The notes beneath the pieces are model-generated. The model did not search any database. It was given only the letters and a program-made list of their open reading frames with translations, and was not told the origin of the DNA. A stretch of DNA of 64,000 bases from Acidobacteriota bacterium (GTDB lineage Bacteria; Acidobacteriota; Terriglobia; Terriglobales; Acidobacteriaceae). A program made the translations under genes and the position numbers. The DNA lies in NCBI GenBank assembly GCA_003225175.1, contig QIBA01000057.1, forward strand, positions 1 to 64,000, given 5' to 3'. Shown piece by piece: positions 54,128 to 62,342 of the stretch; positions within the stretch are counted from its first letter, which is position 1; each line of letters starts with the position of its first letter.

Positions 54128-56632
54128 TTATGCAGCCTTCTGGCTCGTAATCCGCATGCCGTAGAACGAGCGCCAGACAAAGTACATCGAAATCGCGAAG
54201 AACAGAACTGCCAACTCGTTGGTGAGGCGCGCCCCGCGCTCAGTTGTGAGATGGACGGCCAACTCAACTGCCAGCAATCCGAAGAGCGTGGTGAACTTGA
54301 TGATTGGGTTCATGGCCACAGAGGAAGTGTCCTTGAACGGATCTCCTACCGTGTCGCCCACGACCGTGGCATCGTGCAACGCAGTACCTTTTTGCTTCAG
54401 CTCGGTTTCAACGATCTTCTTCGCGTTGTCCCACGCTCCGCCCGCGTTGGCCATGAAGATTGCCTGGTAAAGACCGAACACAGCAATCGAGATGAGGTAG
54501 CCGATAAAGAAGAAGGGCTCGACGAATGCGAAGGCCAGCGTAACAAAGAAAACCGCGAGGAATATGTTGAACATACCTTTCTGCGCGTACTGCGTGCAGA
54601 TCTGGACTACTTTTTTGCTATCGGAAACAGAAGCCTTTTCAACGCCCTCAAGACGAATATTTGCCTTGATGAACTCCACGGCCCGATAGGCTCCGGTGGT
54701 TACGGCCTGAGTGGAAGCGCCGGTAAACCAGTAAATAATGGCGCCGCCGGAGATCAGTCCCAACACAAATGGAGCATGTAGAAGGGAGAGATTGGCGAGA
54801 TTCACGCGCAGGCCATTGGTCAACGCCATAATGATCGAGAAGATCATCGTTGTGGCTCCGACTACCGCGGTTCCGATCAGCACAGGCTTCGCGGTCGCTT
54901 TGAACGTATTCCCGGCTCCATCGTTTTCTTCCAGAAGATCCTTCGCCCGCTGGAAGTTGACCGTGCCTTTGTACTCACGCTGGATCTCCGCTACCGGAAC
55001 ATGCTCGATCAGCGAGAGTTCATAGACGGACTGGGCGTTATCCGTGACCGGTCCATACGAGTCGACCGCGATGGTCACAGGGCCCATGCCGAGGAAACCG
55101 AATGCAACCAGACCAAATGCGAAAACCGCAGGCGCCAGCATGAGGTCGGAGCTCAGTCCCTGGGTGAAGTAGTAGCCCAGCCCCATCAAAGAGACCATCG
55201 TGAGTCCCAACCAGTACGCCGAGAAATTGCCGGCAACTAATCCGGAGAGGATGTTCAGAGAAGCTCCACCCTCGCGCGACGAGGTCACGATTTCCTTGGT
55301 GTGGCGCGATTCGGTCGAGGTGAACACTTTGACCAATTCGGGAATTACTGCGCCGGCGAGAGTTCCGCAGGAGATGATGAGTGACAGCCTCCACCACAGT
55401 GTATTGTTGCCCTGCACCACGGGGATCATGAGCTTGGAGATGATGAACGTAGCAACGATCGAGAAAATCGAAGTGATCCAAACCAGCCATGTAAGGGGCG
55501 TCTCGAAATTCATGTGATCGCGGTTGGCGAAACGTGCCTTGGCGATACCGTCATTAACGAAATAGGAGACGGCGCTGGTCACCAACATCATGATGCGCAT
55601 AACGAAGATCCACACCAGCAGTTGTACCTGCACCGTGGGACTCGGCACGCCGAGCAGGATGAACGTGATGAGCGCTACACCGGTTACGCCATAAGTTTCA
55701 AAACCGTCGGCGCTCGGTCCGACGGAGTCGCCGGCATTGTCGCCAGTGCAGTCGGCAATTACACCGGGGTTACGCGCATCGTCTTCCTTGATCTTGAAGA
55801 CGATCTTCATCAGGTCGGAACCAATGTCCGCGATCTTGGTGAAGATGCCGCCCGCAATTCGCAGCGCTGCCGCTCCGAGCGATTCACCGATGGCGAATCC
55901 GATAAAGCATGGGCCCGCGTAGTCGCCAGGCACAAAGAGCAGAATGAAGAGCATGATGAGCAGCTCAACGCTCACCAGGAGCATGCCGATGCTCATGCCG
56001 GCTTTGAGCGGAATCGCATACAGCGGGAAGGGCTTGCCGCCGAGTCCGGCGAAGGCAGTGCGGGAGTTGGCGAAAGTATTTACGCGGATACCGAACCAGG
56101 CCACGCCATAGCTGCCGAGAATGCCGACAATGCTGAAAGCAAGGATCATCGCCAAGGTGAAGGCAACTGGATGTCCCGGAATCGGCGCCAGGACGCCAAA
56201 GTAGAGCGCCATGATGACGGCAATAAAGATCCAGAGCACGGCGAGAAACTTGCCTTGTGTGACCAGATACGTCTTGCAGGTCTCATAAATCAGTTCGGAG
56301 ATTTCGCGCATCGAGCTGTGCACCGGAAGGTTCTTGAGCTGAAGGTAGATCGCGAGTCCGAACAGCAGGCCGAAGACACAGAAGATGAGTCCAACCAGCA
56401 GTAGGGCGTGGCCGTTCATGCCCAAGAAGTCGACGCTGGAAAGATCGGGAAGCTTAAGATTCGCCTCGCCTCCAGTCTCAGCAGCGGGTTGAGCCAAGGC
56501 CTTTGGTCCTTGCAGCAGAAGCAACATCAGCAGAGCAGACGCGGTTCCAAGCCCACGACGCAGGAGCTTGGCAATCTGGGTGAGTCGACGCAACGGGGCC
56601 ATCGCACAAGCCACGGCTTGCGAGGTCAGCAT
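54128..56632 (-). CDS. hppA: Membrane-bound ion-translocating pyrophosphatase, probably K+-independent
   Basis: An 834-residue multi-helix pyrophosphatase that couples PPi hydrolysis to H+ or Na+ export. The substrate-site motifs are variants: GSDLMKIVFKIKEDDARNP, DCTGDNAGDS and, near the end, GDTVGDPFKDT. The GNTFKATAKP segment has Lys where K+-dependent enzymes have Ala, which points to the K+-independent type. The N-terminus adds a signal-like helix ending KALAQP, and the protein is longer than typical (680-770). The ATG at 56632 has GGAGGA upstream; the longer frame to 56938 is rejected. Confidence 0.9.
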   Translation of the reverse strand: MLTSQAVACAMAPLRRLTQIAKLLRRGLGTASALLMLLLLQGPKALAQPAAETGGEANLKLPDLSSVDFLGMNGHALLLVGLIFCVFGLLFGLAIYLQLKNLPVHSSMREISELIYETCKTYLVTQGKFLAVLWIFIAVIMALYFGVLAPIPGHPVAFTLAMILAFSIVGILGSYGVAWFGIRVNTFANSRTAFAGLGGKPFPLYAIPLKAGMSIGMLLVSVELLIMLFILLFVPGDYAGPCFIGFAIGESLGAAALRIAGGIFTKIADIGSDLMKIVFKIKEDDARNPGVIADCTGDNAGDSVGPSADGFETYGVTGVALITFILLGVPSPTVQVQLLVWIFVMRIMMLVTSAVSYFVNDGIAKARFANRDHMNFETPLTWLVWITSIFSIVATFIISKLMIPVVQGNNTLWWRLSLIISCGTLAGAVIPELVKVFTSTESRHTKEIVTSSREGGASLNILSGLVAGNFSAYWLGLTMVSLMGLGYYFTQGLSSDLMLAPAVFAFGLVAFGFLGMGPVTIAVDSYGPVTDNAQSVYELSLIEHVPVAEIQREYKGTVNFQRAKDLLEENDGAGNTFKATAKPVLIGTAVVGATTMIFSIIMALTNGLRVNLANLSLLHAPFVLGLISGGAIIYWFTGASTQAVTTGAYRAVEFIKANIRLEGVEKASVSDSKKVVQICTQYAQKGMFNIFLAVFFVTLAFAFVEPFFFIGYLISIAVFGLYQAIFMANAGGAWDNAKKIVETELKQKGTALHDATVVGDTVGDPFKDTSSVAMNPIIKFTTLFGLLAVELAVHLTTERGARLTNELAVLFFAISMYFVWRSFYGMRITSQKAA

Positions 56633-56929
56633 AAAAATTCCTCCAGAACAAACTTTAGAGTTCAGTTTTCGAGTTGAAGGGATCAATTCACTCTCATCGC
56701 CCGAACATGGACGACGTCGCAGTCCCGGAACCCGCGCTTCCACTCGAATGATGTTCTGAAGCTTGGCCGCGTCTCCCGTTCCATCCGCCAACCGGATAGA
56801 ACATTGCACCCCAGCAGCCGCAACAGCGGCGCCTGCTGGGTACCCCGTACCCAGGGTGGGACTACTTTTTGCACTCTTCCCGGAAGCACAGATACTTTTA
56901 CCCGGGCGAGGCAAACTCTTGTTTATAAC

Positions 56930-57574
56930 ATGCTGCAAAAATTAGGGTCAAACGAGGAACGCGCTAGAATCGCGAGATCATTCCCCATGCAGCTGCCCGA
57001 AATCGCGAAACTTCAGGATGACTTCACCACACGTTGGCATTCGGATCCGAATGTCGGAGCAGGAAGCGGGCTCGAGGCTCTGGTGATCGAGCAACACCGT
57101 CAGAATTTCGCCTTGTGGCACCAGGAAGACCACGCTCGCGCGCCGCGGGCCTCGTCCGACGAAATCGCGCAGACCAAACGCGCGATCGATGGGCTGAACC
57201 AGGTGCGCAATGATTTGGTTGAAGCTATCGATAGGGAACTGCTGCAACAGCTGGAGACAGCACGCGTGAAGCTTGCGGGTGAACTTCATTCTGAGACGCC
57301 GGGCATGATCGTCGACCGTCTATCGATTCTGTCACTGAAGATCTTTCACACGCGCGAGCAAATGCAACGCACTGATGTTGAGCGGGCGCACGTTGAGCGC
57401 AACCGTGAACGGCTTGAAGTACTTCTTCGGCAGAGGCAGGACCTCGCCGAATGTCTGGCGGCCTTGTGGCGCGATGTTCAACGCGGACGACGTCACTTCA
57501 AGCTCTATCGGCAGCTCAAGATGTACAACGACCCTGAGCTGAATCCTGCGATTTATGGGGCCTCGCCACATTGA
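56930..57574 (+). CDS. DUF4254 family protein
   Basis: About 214 residues, all helical with a long coiled region. HRQNFALWHQEDHARAP, then DEIAQTKRAIDGLNQVRND and VDRLSILSLKIFHTRE match DUF4254, a family found beside glycosyltransferases in LPS and capsule loci; its function is unknown. The start is uncertain: ATG 56930 or ATG 56987 (195 residues, closer to the usual length). It is divergent from hppA; no glycosyltransferase lies nearby. Confidence 0.75.
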   Translation: MLQKLGSNEERARIARSFPMQLPEIAKLQDDFTTRWHSDPNVGAGSGLEALVIEQHRQNFALWHQEDHARAPRASSDEIAQTKRAIDGLNQVRNDLVEAIDRELLQQLETARVKLAGELHSETPGMIVDRLSILSLKIFHTREQMQRTDVERAHVERNRERLEVLLRQRQDLAECLAALWRDVQRGRRHFKLYRQLKMYNDPELNPAIYGASPH

Positions 57575-57684
57575 GTGCCGTGACGGGCGGCTTGTTCGCG
57601 AACTTGATAAGTCAGGAAATCCATCCGCTCAGTACTGACAAAGGTCCGTTGGGACTCTCCTGAACGCCATTCGGCAACTCACGT

Positions 57685-57713
57685 TTGACGGAATTTCATC
57701 TGCAATTTACAGT
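57685..57713 (+). promoter_or_regulatory. Candidate promoter of the outer-membrane protein-cytochrome c pair
   Basis: TTGACG, a 17-base spacer and TACAGT lie 53 bases before the GTG start at 57766. A Fur-like palindrome follows 8 bases after the -10 hexamer, covering the expected transcription start. Confidence 0.55.
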
Positions 57714-57720
57714 CATGATA

Positions 57721-57749
57721 TTGAAAATGAATTTCAATTTCATTTTCAA
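57721..57749 (+). promoter_or_regulatory. Fur-like palindromic operator
   Basis: TTGAAAATGAA (57721-57731) and TTCATTTTCAA (57739-57749) are perfect inverted repeats 7 bases apart. The A/T-rich GAAAATGAATTTC core resembles Fur boxes (GATAATGATAATCATTATC). At this position it would repress the downstream pair when metal is bound. The metal is not determined. Confidence 0.6.
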
Positions 57750-57765
57750 TTAGGGAGCTCTGATC

Positions 57766-58629
57766 GTGAGTGAATCTCGCAAAAGGTTTTTTCGCGCAGT
57801 TCTGTTATTGAGCCTCCTATTTATCTCCTGCATGGCGTTCGCGCAGGACGGATATTTCGTCACCTATTCCCACCAGATGGAAGAGCCCGGAAATCTGGAA
57901 ATGGGATTGAAGTCAGTGACCGCCTCGCCTAAAGGCGGGAACGCTTTTCTCGCGAATGCCTTGGAGTTCGAATATGGGGTAAAGGCATGGTGGACCTCGG
58001 AGCTTTACCTCGATTCGCAATCCACTTCAGGAGAGAGTTCGGTATTCACTGGATTCCGTTGGGAAAACCGCTTTCGGCCCTTGCTGCGCGAGCATTGGAT
58101 CAATCCAGTTCTCTACTTTGAATTCGAGCACATCAACTCTGCTGACAAATCACTGCTTGATGTGGTCGGTCACGATACGCGCGAAGAATTCCTCGAACGA
58201 CATGATCGCCACGAAAAGAAAAGGGAAGCGGAACTCAAGCTGATCTTGTCGAGCAACTTCAAAGGATGGAACCTTTCCGAGAACGTGATCGCGGAGAAGA
58301 ACCTCGTGGGCGAACCGTGGGAGTTCGGTTATGCCCTGGGCGTGAGTCGTCCGCTTGCGCTGGTTGCCGGAGCTAAGCCGTGTGTCCTCTGCCGAGAGAA
58401 CCTATCTGCCGGAGCAGAGATGTATGGCGGACTAGGCGAGCGCTACAGCTTTGGGCTTCGCGATACCTCGCATTACCTGGCCCCAGTTGTGCAGTGGCGC
58501 ATTCCCGGAGGCACAACCTTTAAGTTCTCGCCCGGCTTCGGTCTGAACGACAATAGCCAGCGATTTCTCTTTCGCTTTGGCGTTGCGTATGAGATCGATC
58601 AGATCGCTTCGAGATTGCGAGGCAACTAA
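57766..58629 (+). CDS. Predicted outer-membrane beta-barrel protein
   Basis: A 287-residue protein with a signal peptide (1-26, ending CMAFAQ). The remainder alternates strands of aromatic/polar residues (for example EFEYGVKAWWTSELYLD and FTGFRWENRFRP) separated by charged turns, with a final strand FRFGVAYEI, like a small outer-membrane barrel. Two cysteines (CVLC) lie in the C-terminal part. No named family recognised. The GTG start follows AGGGAG. Its TAA overlaps the ATG of the cytochrome by one base (TAATG), so the two are coupled. Confidence 0.65.
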   Translation: MSESRKRFFRAVLLLSLLFISCMAFAQDGYFVTYSHQMEEPGNLEMGLKSVTASPKGGNAFLANALEFEYGVKAWWTSELYLDSQSTSGESSVFTGFRWENRFRPLLREHWINPVLYFEFEHINSADKSLLDVVGHDTREEFLERHDRHEKKREAELKLILSSNFKGWNLSENVIAEKNLVGEPWEFGYALGVSRPLALVAGAKPCVLCRENLSAGAEMYGGLGERYSFGLRDTSHYLAPVVQWRIPGGTTFKFSPGFGLNDNSQRFLFRFGVAYEIDQIASRLRGN

Positions 58630-59012
58630 TGCATGGATGGCGACATACCTTACTCAGCCTCTGCATCGCCATGCCTGCAATCGCGATCTCGATCGAAACT
58701 GGGCACGGTCGCTGGCTGCTGAAGGTGCCAGAAGCTGCGCGCGTGCGCCCCAATCCTATGGCGAAGGATTCCAGCGCGGTTGCTGTAGGAGCCAAACTCT
58801 TCCAGCAAAACTGCGCGAGTTGTCATGGAAAGCAGGCTGAGGGAAATGCGAAGCACCCCGATCTGCATTCCGATCGCATTCGCAACGCAACGCCGGGCGA
58901 GTTGGAATGGTTGTTAAAGAATGGAAGCCTGAAGAACGGAATGCCTTCGTGGAGCCGATTGCCCGAGCCGCAGCGCTGGCAGTTAGTGAGCTTTCTCAAG
59001 TCCCTGGACTAG
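58629..59012 (+). CDS. Exported c-type cytochrome
   Basis: A 127-residue protein with an N-terminal signal helix, the heme motif CASCH near residues 62-66 and an axial Met in KNGMPSW near 108. It is a small mono-heme class I cytochrome of the periplasm. The start overlaps the stop of the barrel gene. The gene ends 30 bp inside the convergent ribF, an unusually long tail overlap. It may carry electrons to or from the barrel protein's partner. Confidence 0.9.
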   Translation: MHGWRHTLLSLCIAMPAIAISIETGHGRWLLKVPEAARVRPNPMAKDSSAVAVGAKLFQQNCASCHGKQAEGNAKHPDLHSDRIRNATPGELEWLLKNGSLKNGMPSWSRLPEPQRWQLVSFLKSLD

Positions 59013-59936
59013 CTTGAAATACCGATCTGTGCGAGCAACGTCCCTGCCTATTTGCTTTTTTAAAGCGTCCGCGTTTGTCCACTTGATTTCGGGTCGAAGC
59101 CATTTCAGGAAAGTGACCTCAACTTCAGTTTGCTCGTTGAGGGAGATGGGATGAAAGTTCAGAAGGTGCGTTTCGATTGCGAACGATTGGCCATCGAAGG
59201 TCGGGCGATTTCCAACATTTGTCACCGATTCGAAGCGCTCGTCCGCAACTCGTGTACACGTGACGTACACCCCGTTCTTTGGGACCAATTCGTCGTAAGG
59301 ACCCAAGTTGATGGTCGGCACCGTATAACGCGTGCCGTAACCCCGTCCTTTTGCGGGGGTGCCGACGATGGAGAACGGGCGGTCGAGCAAGTGTCGCGCT
59401 CGCGTGACGTTGCCCTCCACGAGCAGTTGACGTATGCGGCTGCTCGAGACGGTTTCGTTTCGCCAGCGCATCTCGGGATAAACGGTCACATCGAACCCAA
59501 GTTCTTTCCCCAGCTCTCTTAGCTTCGCGCAGTCGCCCTCCGCGCGATGCCCAAAATGGAAACTCGTACCTTCATGCACCTCTTTTGCGTGAAGATGCTC
59601 AACAATGATCTGTTGCGCGAACTCCCATGGGGACATTACAGAAAGCTCTTGAGTGAAGTTCAGAACAAGCGTGGCGTCAATCGGGGTTTCCCCGAGTCTC
59701 GCGACTTTCTGCGGCAACGGCGATATCAGCGCGGGAGCGCTCTGTGGCCGAAGCACGCGCAGGGGATGAGGATCGAATGTGACTGCAAGTGAATGAGCCC
59801 CGAGCTGTCGAGCTCGTTCAGCGACTGTGGATATTACATGCCGATGCGCGCGGTGCAAACCGTCGAAATTGCCTATGCTGATGACGGTCGCCTGCCAGTC
59901 GGAAGGGATTTCATCGAGACTGCGGAAGACGCGCAT
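58983..59936 (-). CDS. ribF: Bifunctional riboflavin kinase / FAD synthetase
   Basis: A 317-residue enzyme. The N-terminal FAD synthetase domain has IGNFDGLHRAHR (family GxFDGxHxGH, with Ala for Gly) and a later SSSRIRQLL. The C-terminal flavokinase domain has KGRGYGTRYTVPTIN. It makes FMN and FAD. Its start overlaps the stop of the metallo-hydrolase gene as TGATG, so it is the last gene of a DUF1844/hydrolase/ribF unit. The 3' end overlaps the convergent cytochrome gene by 30 bp. Confidence 0.93.
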   Translation of the reverse strand: MRVFRSLDEIPSDWQATVISIGNFDGLHRAHRHVISTVAERARQLGAHSLAVTFDPHPLRVLRPQSAPALISPLPQKVARLGETPIDATLVLNFTQELSVMSPWEFAQQIIVEHLHAKEVHEGTSFHFGHRAEGDCAKLRELGKELGFDVTVYPEMRWRNETVSSSRIRQLLVEGNVTRARHLLDRPFSIVGTPAKGRGYGTRYTVPTINLGPYDELVPKNGVYVTCTRVADERFESVTNVGNRPTFDGQSFAIETHLLNFHPISLNEQTEVEVTFLKWLRPEIKWTNADALKKQIGRDVARTDRYFKLVQGLEKAH

Positions 59937-60706
59937 CAGATCTCGAACTCCAGCTTCATGCCGTCGTACGCGAGGCGGACGTTTGACGGCAGATGGCGAT
60001 TCGTCTCCTCATGCGCAAGATCATGGGACATATGCACAAAGAAGGCTCGACGTGGCTTCAGTCGTTCCACAATCTTGACGGATTCATCGAGTGAAGAGTG
60101 CGTTGGATGTGGCCGCCGTCGCAACGCGTCGAGAAACAGGACATCCAAATTCTGGAGCACCTGCATGGTTGGCTCCGGAATAGAACTGAAGTCTGTGAGA
60201 TAAGCTGCTGTTCCAAAACGGAATGCCGTAATTTCACTATCGCCGTGCAGGACTCTTAGCGGCTGAAACTTCGCGCCAAAGAGTTCCAACGTCCCATTCA
60301 GCCGCTGCAGAGCTACTTGCGGACGCGTGGAATAAGTCGATTCAGGATCGAATGCATACGCAAACATCCGTTCGATGATGTTGGCGGTTGGCTCGTCCGC
60401 GTAGAGGGGGAGCTTCTGCTCGCGCTTGAACGTAAGAGGACGAAGGTCATCGAGTCCGAGGATATGATCGGCATGACCGTGGGTGTAAAGAACGGCGTCG
60501 ATGCGCCGGATATTTTCTCGGAGAGCCTGCTGGCGAAAATCTGGCGTTGAATCGATGAGAACGAAGCGCTGGTTATATCCGATCAGGATAGACGGCCGTG
60601 TGCGGCGATCGTGCGCGTCACTTGAAGTGCAAACCTGGCAGTCACAACCGATGGTCGGTACGCCCATCGAAGTACCGCTGCCCAAAACGGTAATCGTTGC
60701 CTTCAT
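59936..60706 (-). CDS. PhnP-like metallo-beta-lactamase-fold hydrolase
   Basis: A 256-residue MBL-fold phosphodiesterase-like protein. It begins with TVLGSGTSMGVPTIGCDC, then CTSSDAHDRRTRPS, typical of the PhnP/RNase-Z-like branch, and has the metal motif THGHADH near residue 94. Substrates are likely cyclic phosphodiesters or similar small molecules; not known here. The start overlaps the DUF1844 stop as ATGA. Confidence 0.85.
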   Translation of the reverse strand: MKATITVLGSGTSMGVPTIGCDCQVCTSSDAHDRRTRPSILIGYNQRFVLIDSTPDFRQQALRENIRRIDAVLYTHGHADHILGLDDLRPLTFKREQKLPLYADEPTANIIERMFAYAFDPESTYSTRPQVALQRLNGTLELFGAKFQPLRVLHGDSEITAFRFGTAAYLTDFSSIPEPTMQVLQNLDVLFLDALRRRPHPTHSSLDESVKIVERLKPRRAFFVHMSHDLAHEETNRHLPSNVRLAYDGMKLEFEI

Positions 60707-61245
60707 TTCGCGGCGGGCTTGTTGCTTCCGGGAGCGGGTGCGCGCGTTATTGCATTTGTGATCTCGAGGAATGCCATGCGCAGCTCGAAAAGGACGTTCT
60801 GCAGGATATTTTCTTCTGCGGGAGTCAGGTTACCCTTTGTTTTGTCCTTCAATACCCCAAGAGTATCAATCGTTTGACGCGCGGCAATGATATCTGGCCG
60901 CGGCGTCTCGCCTTCGGGATGCATGACGCCTATTTGGAAGAGCGCACTTATGTACAGCGACTGCACGAGACGGTCGAAAGTCATCTCAAAGTCTTCGGCT
61001 TTGCCGTGACCGCCAGCCGCGAGCATGTTGTCGAGCTTCTTGCCCGAAGCCCTATACTCTTTATGCTGCGCTTCCTGTTCCGCGTGTGAGGGTGGATCCG
61101 GCGGATGATCGTTCTCCATCGTTCCTGTCTGCACAGCTGATGATGATGAAGACGAGCCTTCCTCGCGCAGATCAGTGCGAAGCTCGCCTTCATCCGTGAA
61201 TTTGCGACGATCGCTAACTACAAAATCCGGTTTCTTTTCAGCCAT
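60703..61245 (-). CDS. DUF1844 family protein
   Basis: A 180-residue protein. Residues 1-85 are a charged, probably disordered region rich in Glu, Ser and His. From about 90 the DUF1844 domain follows, with FDRLVQSLYISALFQIGV and AARQTIDTLGVLKDKTKGNLT. The function is unknown. It is the first gene of a coupled three-gene set with a metallo-hydrolase and ribF, and lies 6 bp after ygfZ. Confidence 0.85.
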   Translation of the reverse strand: MAEKKPDFVVSDRRKFTDEGELRTDLREEGSSSSSSAVQTGTMENDHPPDPPSHAEQEAQHKEYRASGKKLDNMLAAGGHGKAEDFEMTFDRLVQSLYISALFQIGVMHPEGETPRPDIIAARQTIDTLGVLKDKTKGNLTPAEENILQNVLFELRMAFLEITNAITRAPAPGSNKPAAK

Positions 61246-61251
61246 AGGGTT

Positions 61252-62313
61252 CTAAGAAGCTACCGAAAATGGAATTTCGGAAGGTCTCGCTTCTCCTCCC
61301 GCATAAGTAATCTTTGCTCCGCGTTCGAGCGCTTCGCGCCTGATATAGCCGAGAGCTATCGAGCGGTCACCGTTGTTCGTTGGGATGCGACTGATGCTCG
61401 TAAGCTCGCCTACTTCTTTTCCATCAGCCTCGAGTTTGGTGCCTCGTCCGGGCAATTCACCTTCGAGCACGAATCCCTGAAATTTGCGATGCACATTCCC
61501 GCGCGAACGGATGCGCTCGACGATCTCCTGTCCGATGTAGCAACCTTTGCTGAAGTTAAGCGCGTGTGTCTGATCAGTTTCCTGCGGCAAGTCGCGATCC
61601 CGTATATCAGTTCCATACTTGGGAAAGCCGATCATCACGCGGAATTTCTCTAAAGCGTCAGTACCGACTAGTATGGCGCCAGCTTGGATAAGAGACTTCC
61701 AGAGCTGCGTTATCGCGGACTGTGAAACCCAGATTTCGTAGGTACGAAATTCCGGAGTCGCCATGCGCGTAAGCGACAGCTCAATGCCGCCCAATGTAAG
61801 GTCGGCTACCTGCATTGGCTCGAGCCCTGGGTCATCGATCCCGGCTCGTTTTAAGATTTCGCCTGCCTGAGACCCCTGGATACCAACAGCAGTCAGAGAG
61901 TCGCTCTTATCTGTTACTTCAACATCGTCCATGATGATGTAGTGCTCGAATAGTTTCAGCAGGCTCTCAAGTTGAAAGCGTTCAGTGTCGATCAGGAAAT
62001 AGCGGCCACGGTTATACGCATATAGGTCCCCAAGGATTCGTCCCTGAGGATTCAGAACAAAACTGTAGTTCCCTCGGTTAAGTGGAAGGTCTTTCACGTT
62101 GTTCGTGACTATCCCATTCAACCAGCGCACACGATCTTCACCGGAGATTGCGACCTTCGCGCGCCAGCCTAAATCGTAGAGCGCGCACCCGGAGCTAAGC
62201 TCACGAAATTCGCTCGCAACATCATTGAAAGCTGATGCAGTTTCTACGCCGCTGTATTCGCTCATACGCGCGCCGGAGGCGACGAGTGCGTCATAGAGAG
62301 CAGTTTTGTACAT
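61252..62313 (-). CDS. ygfZ: Folate-binding YgfZ-type protein
   Basis: A 353-residue protein of the GcvT/YgfZ superfamily. The YgfZ hallmark KGCYIGQE with its conserved Cys is at about 250-257, then a C-terminal barrel-like domain with GRGTKLEADGKEVG. YgfZ supports assembly or repair of certain Fe-S enzymes with folate. It is the first gene of a four-gene minus-strand unit with DUF1844, the MBL hydrolase and ribF; divergent from the dehydrogenase. Confidence 0.9.
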   Translation of the reverse strand: MYKTALYDALVASGARMSEYSGVETASAFNDVASEFRELSSGCALYDLGWRAKVAISGEDRVRWLNGIVTNNVKDLPLNRGNYSFVLNPQGRILGDLYAYNRGRYFLIDTERFQLESLLKLFEHYIIMDDVEVTDKSDSLTAVGIQGSQAGEILKRAGIDDPGLEPMQVADLTLGGIELSLTRMATPEFRTYEIWVSQSAITQLWKSLIQAGAILVGTDALEKFRVMIGFPKYGTDIRDRDLPQETDQTHALNFSKGCYIGQEIVERIRSRGNVHRKFQGFVLEGELPGRGTKLEADGKEVGELTSISRIPTNNGDRSIALGYIRREALERGAKITYAGGEARPSEIPFSVAS

Positions 62314-62342
62314 AGCCGAACCTTTGATTATAGCGGTCTGCT

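Noticed and set aside
55514-56404. 296-codon plus-strand frame opposite hppA
   Set aside because: Very rich in Asp, Glu and His, as expected from the antisense of membrane helices; not a gene.
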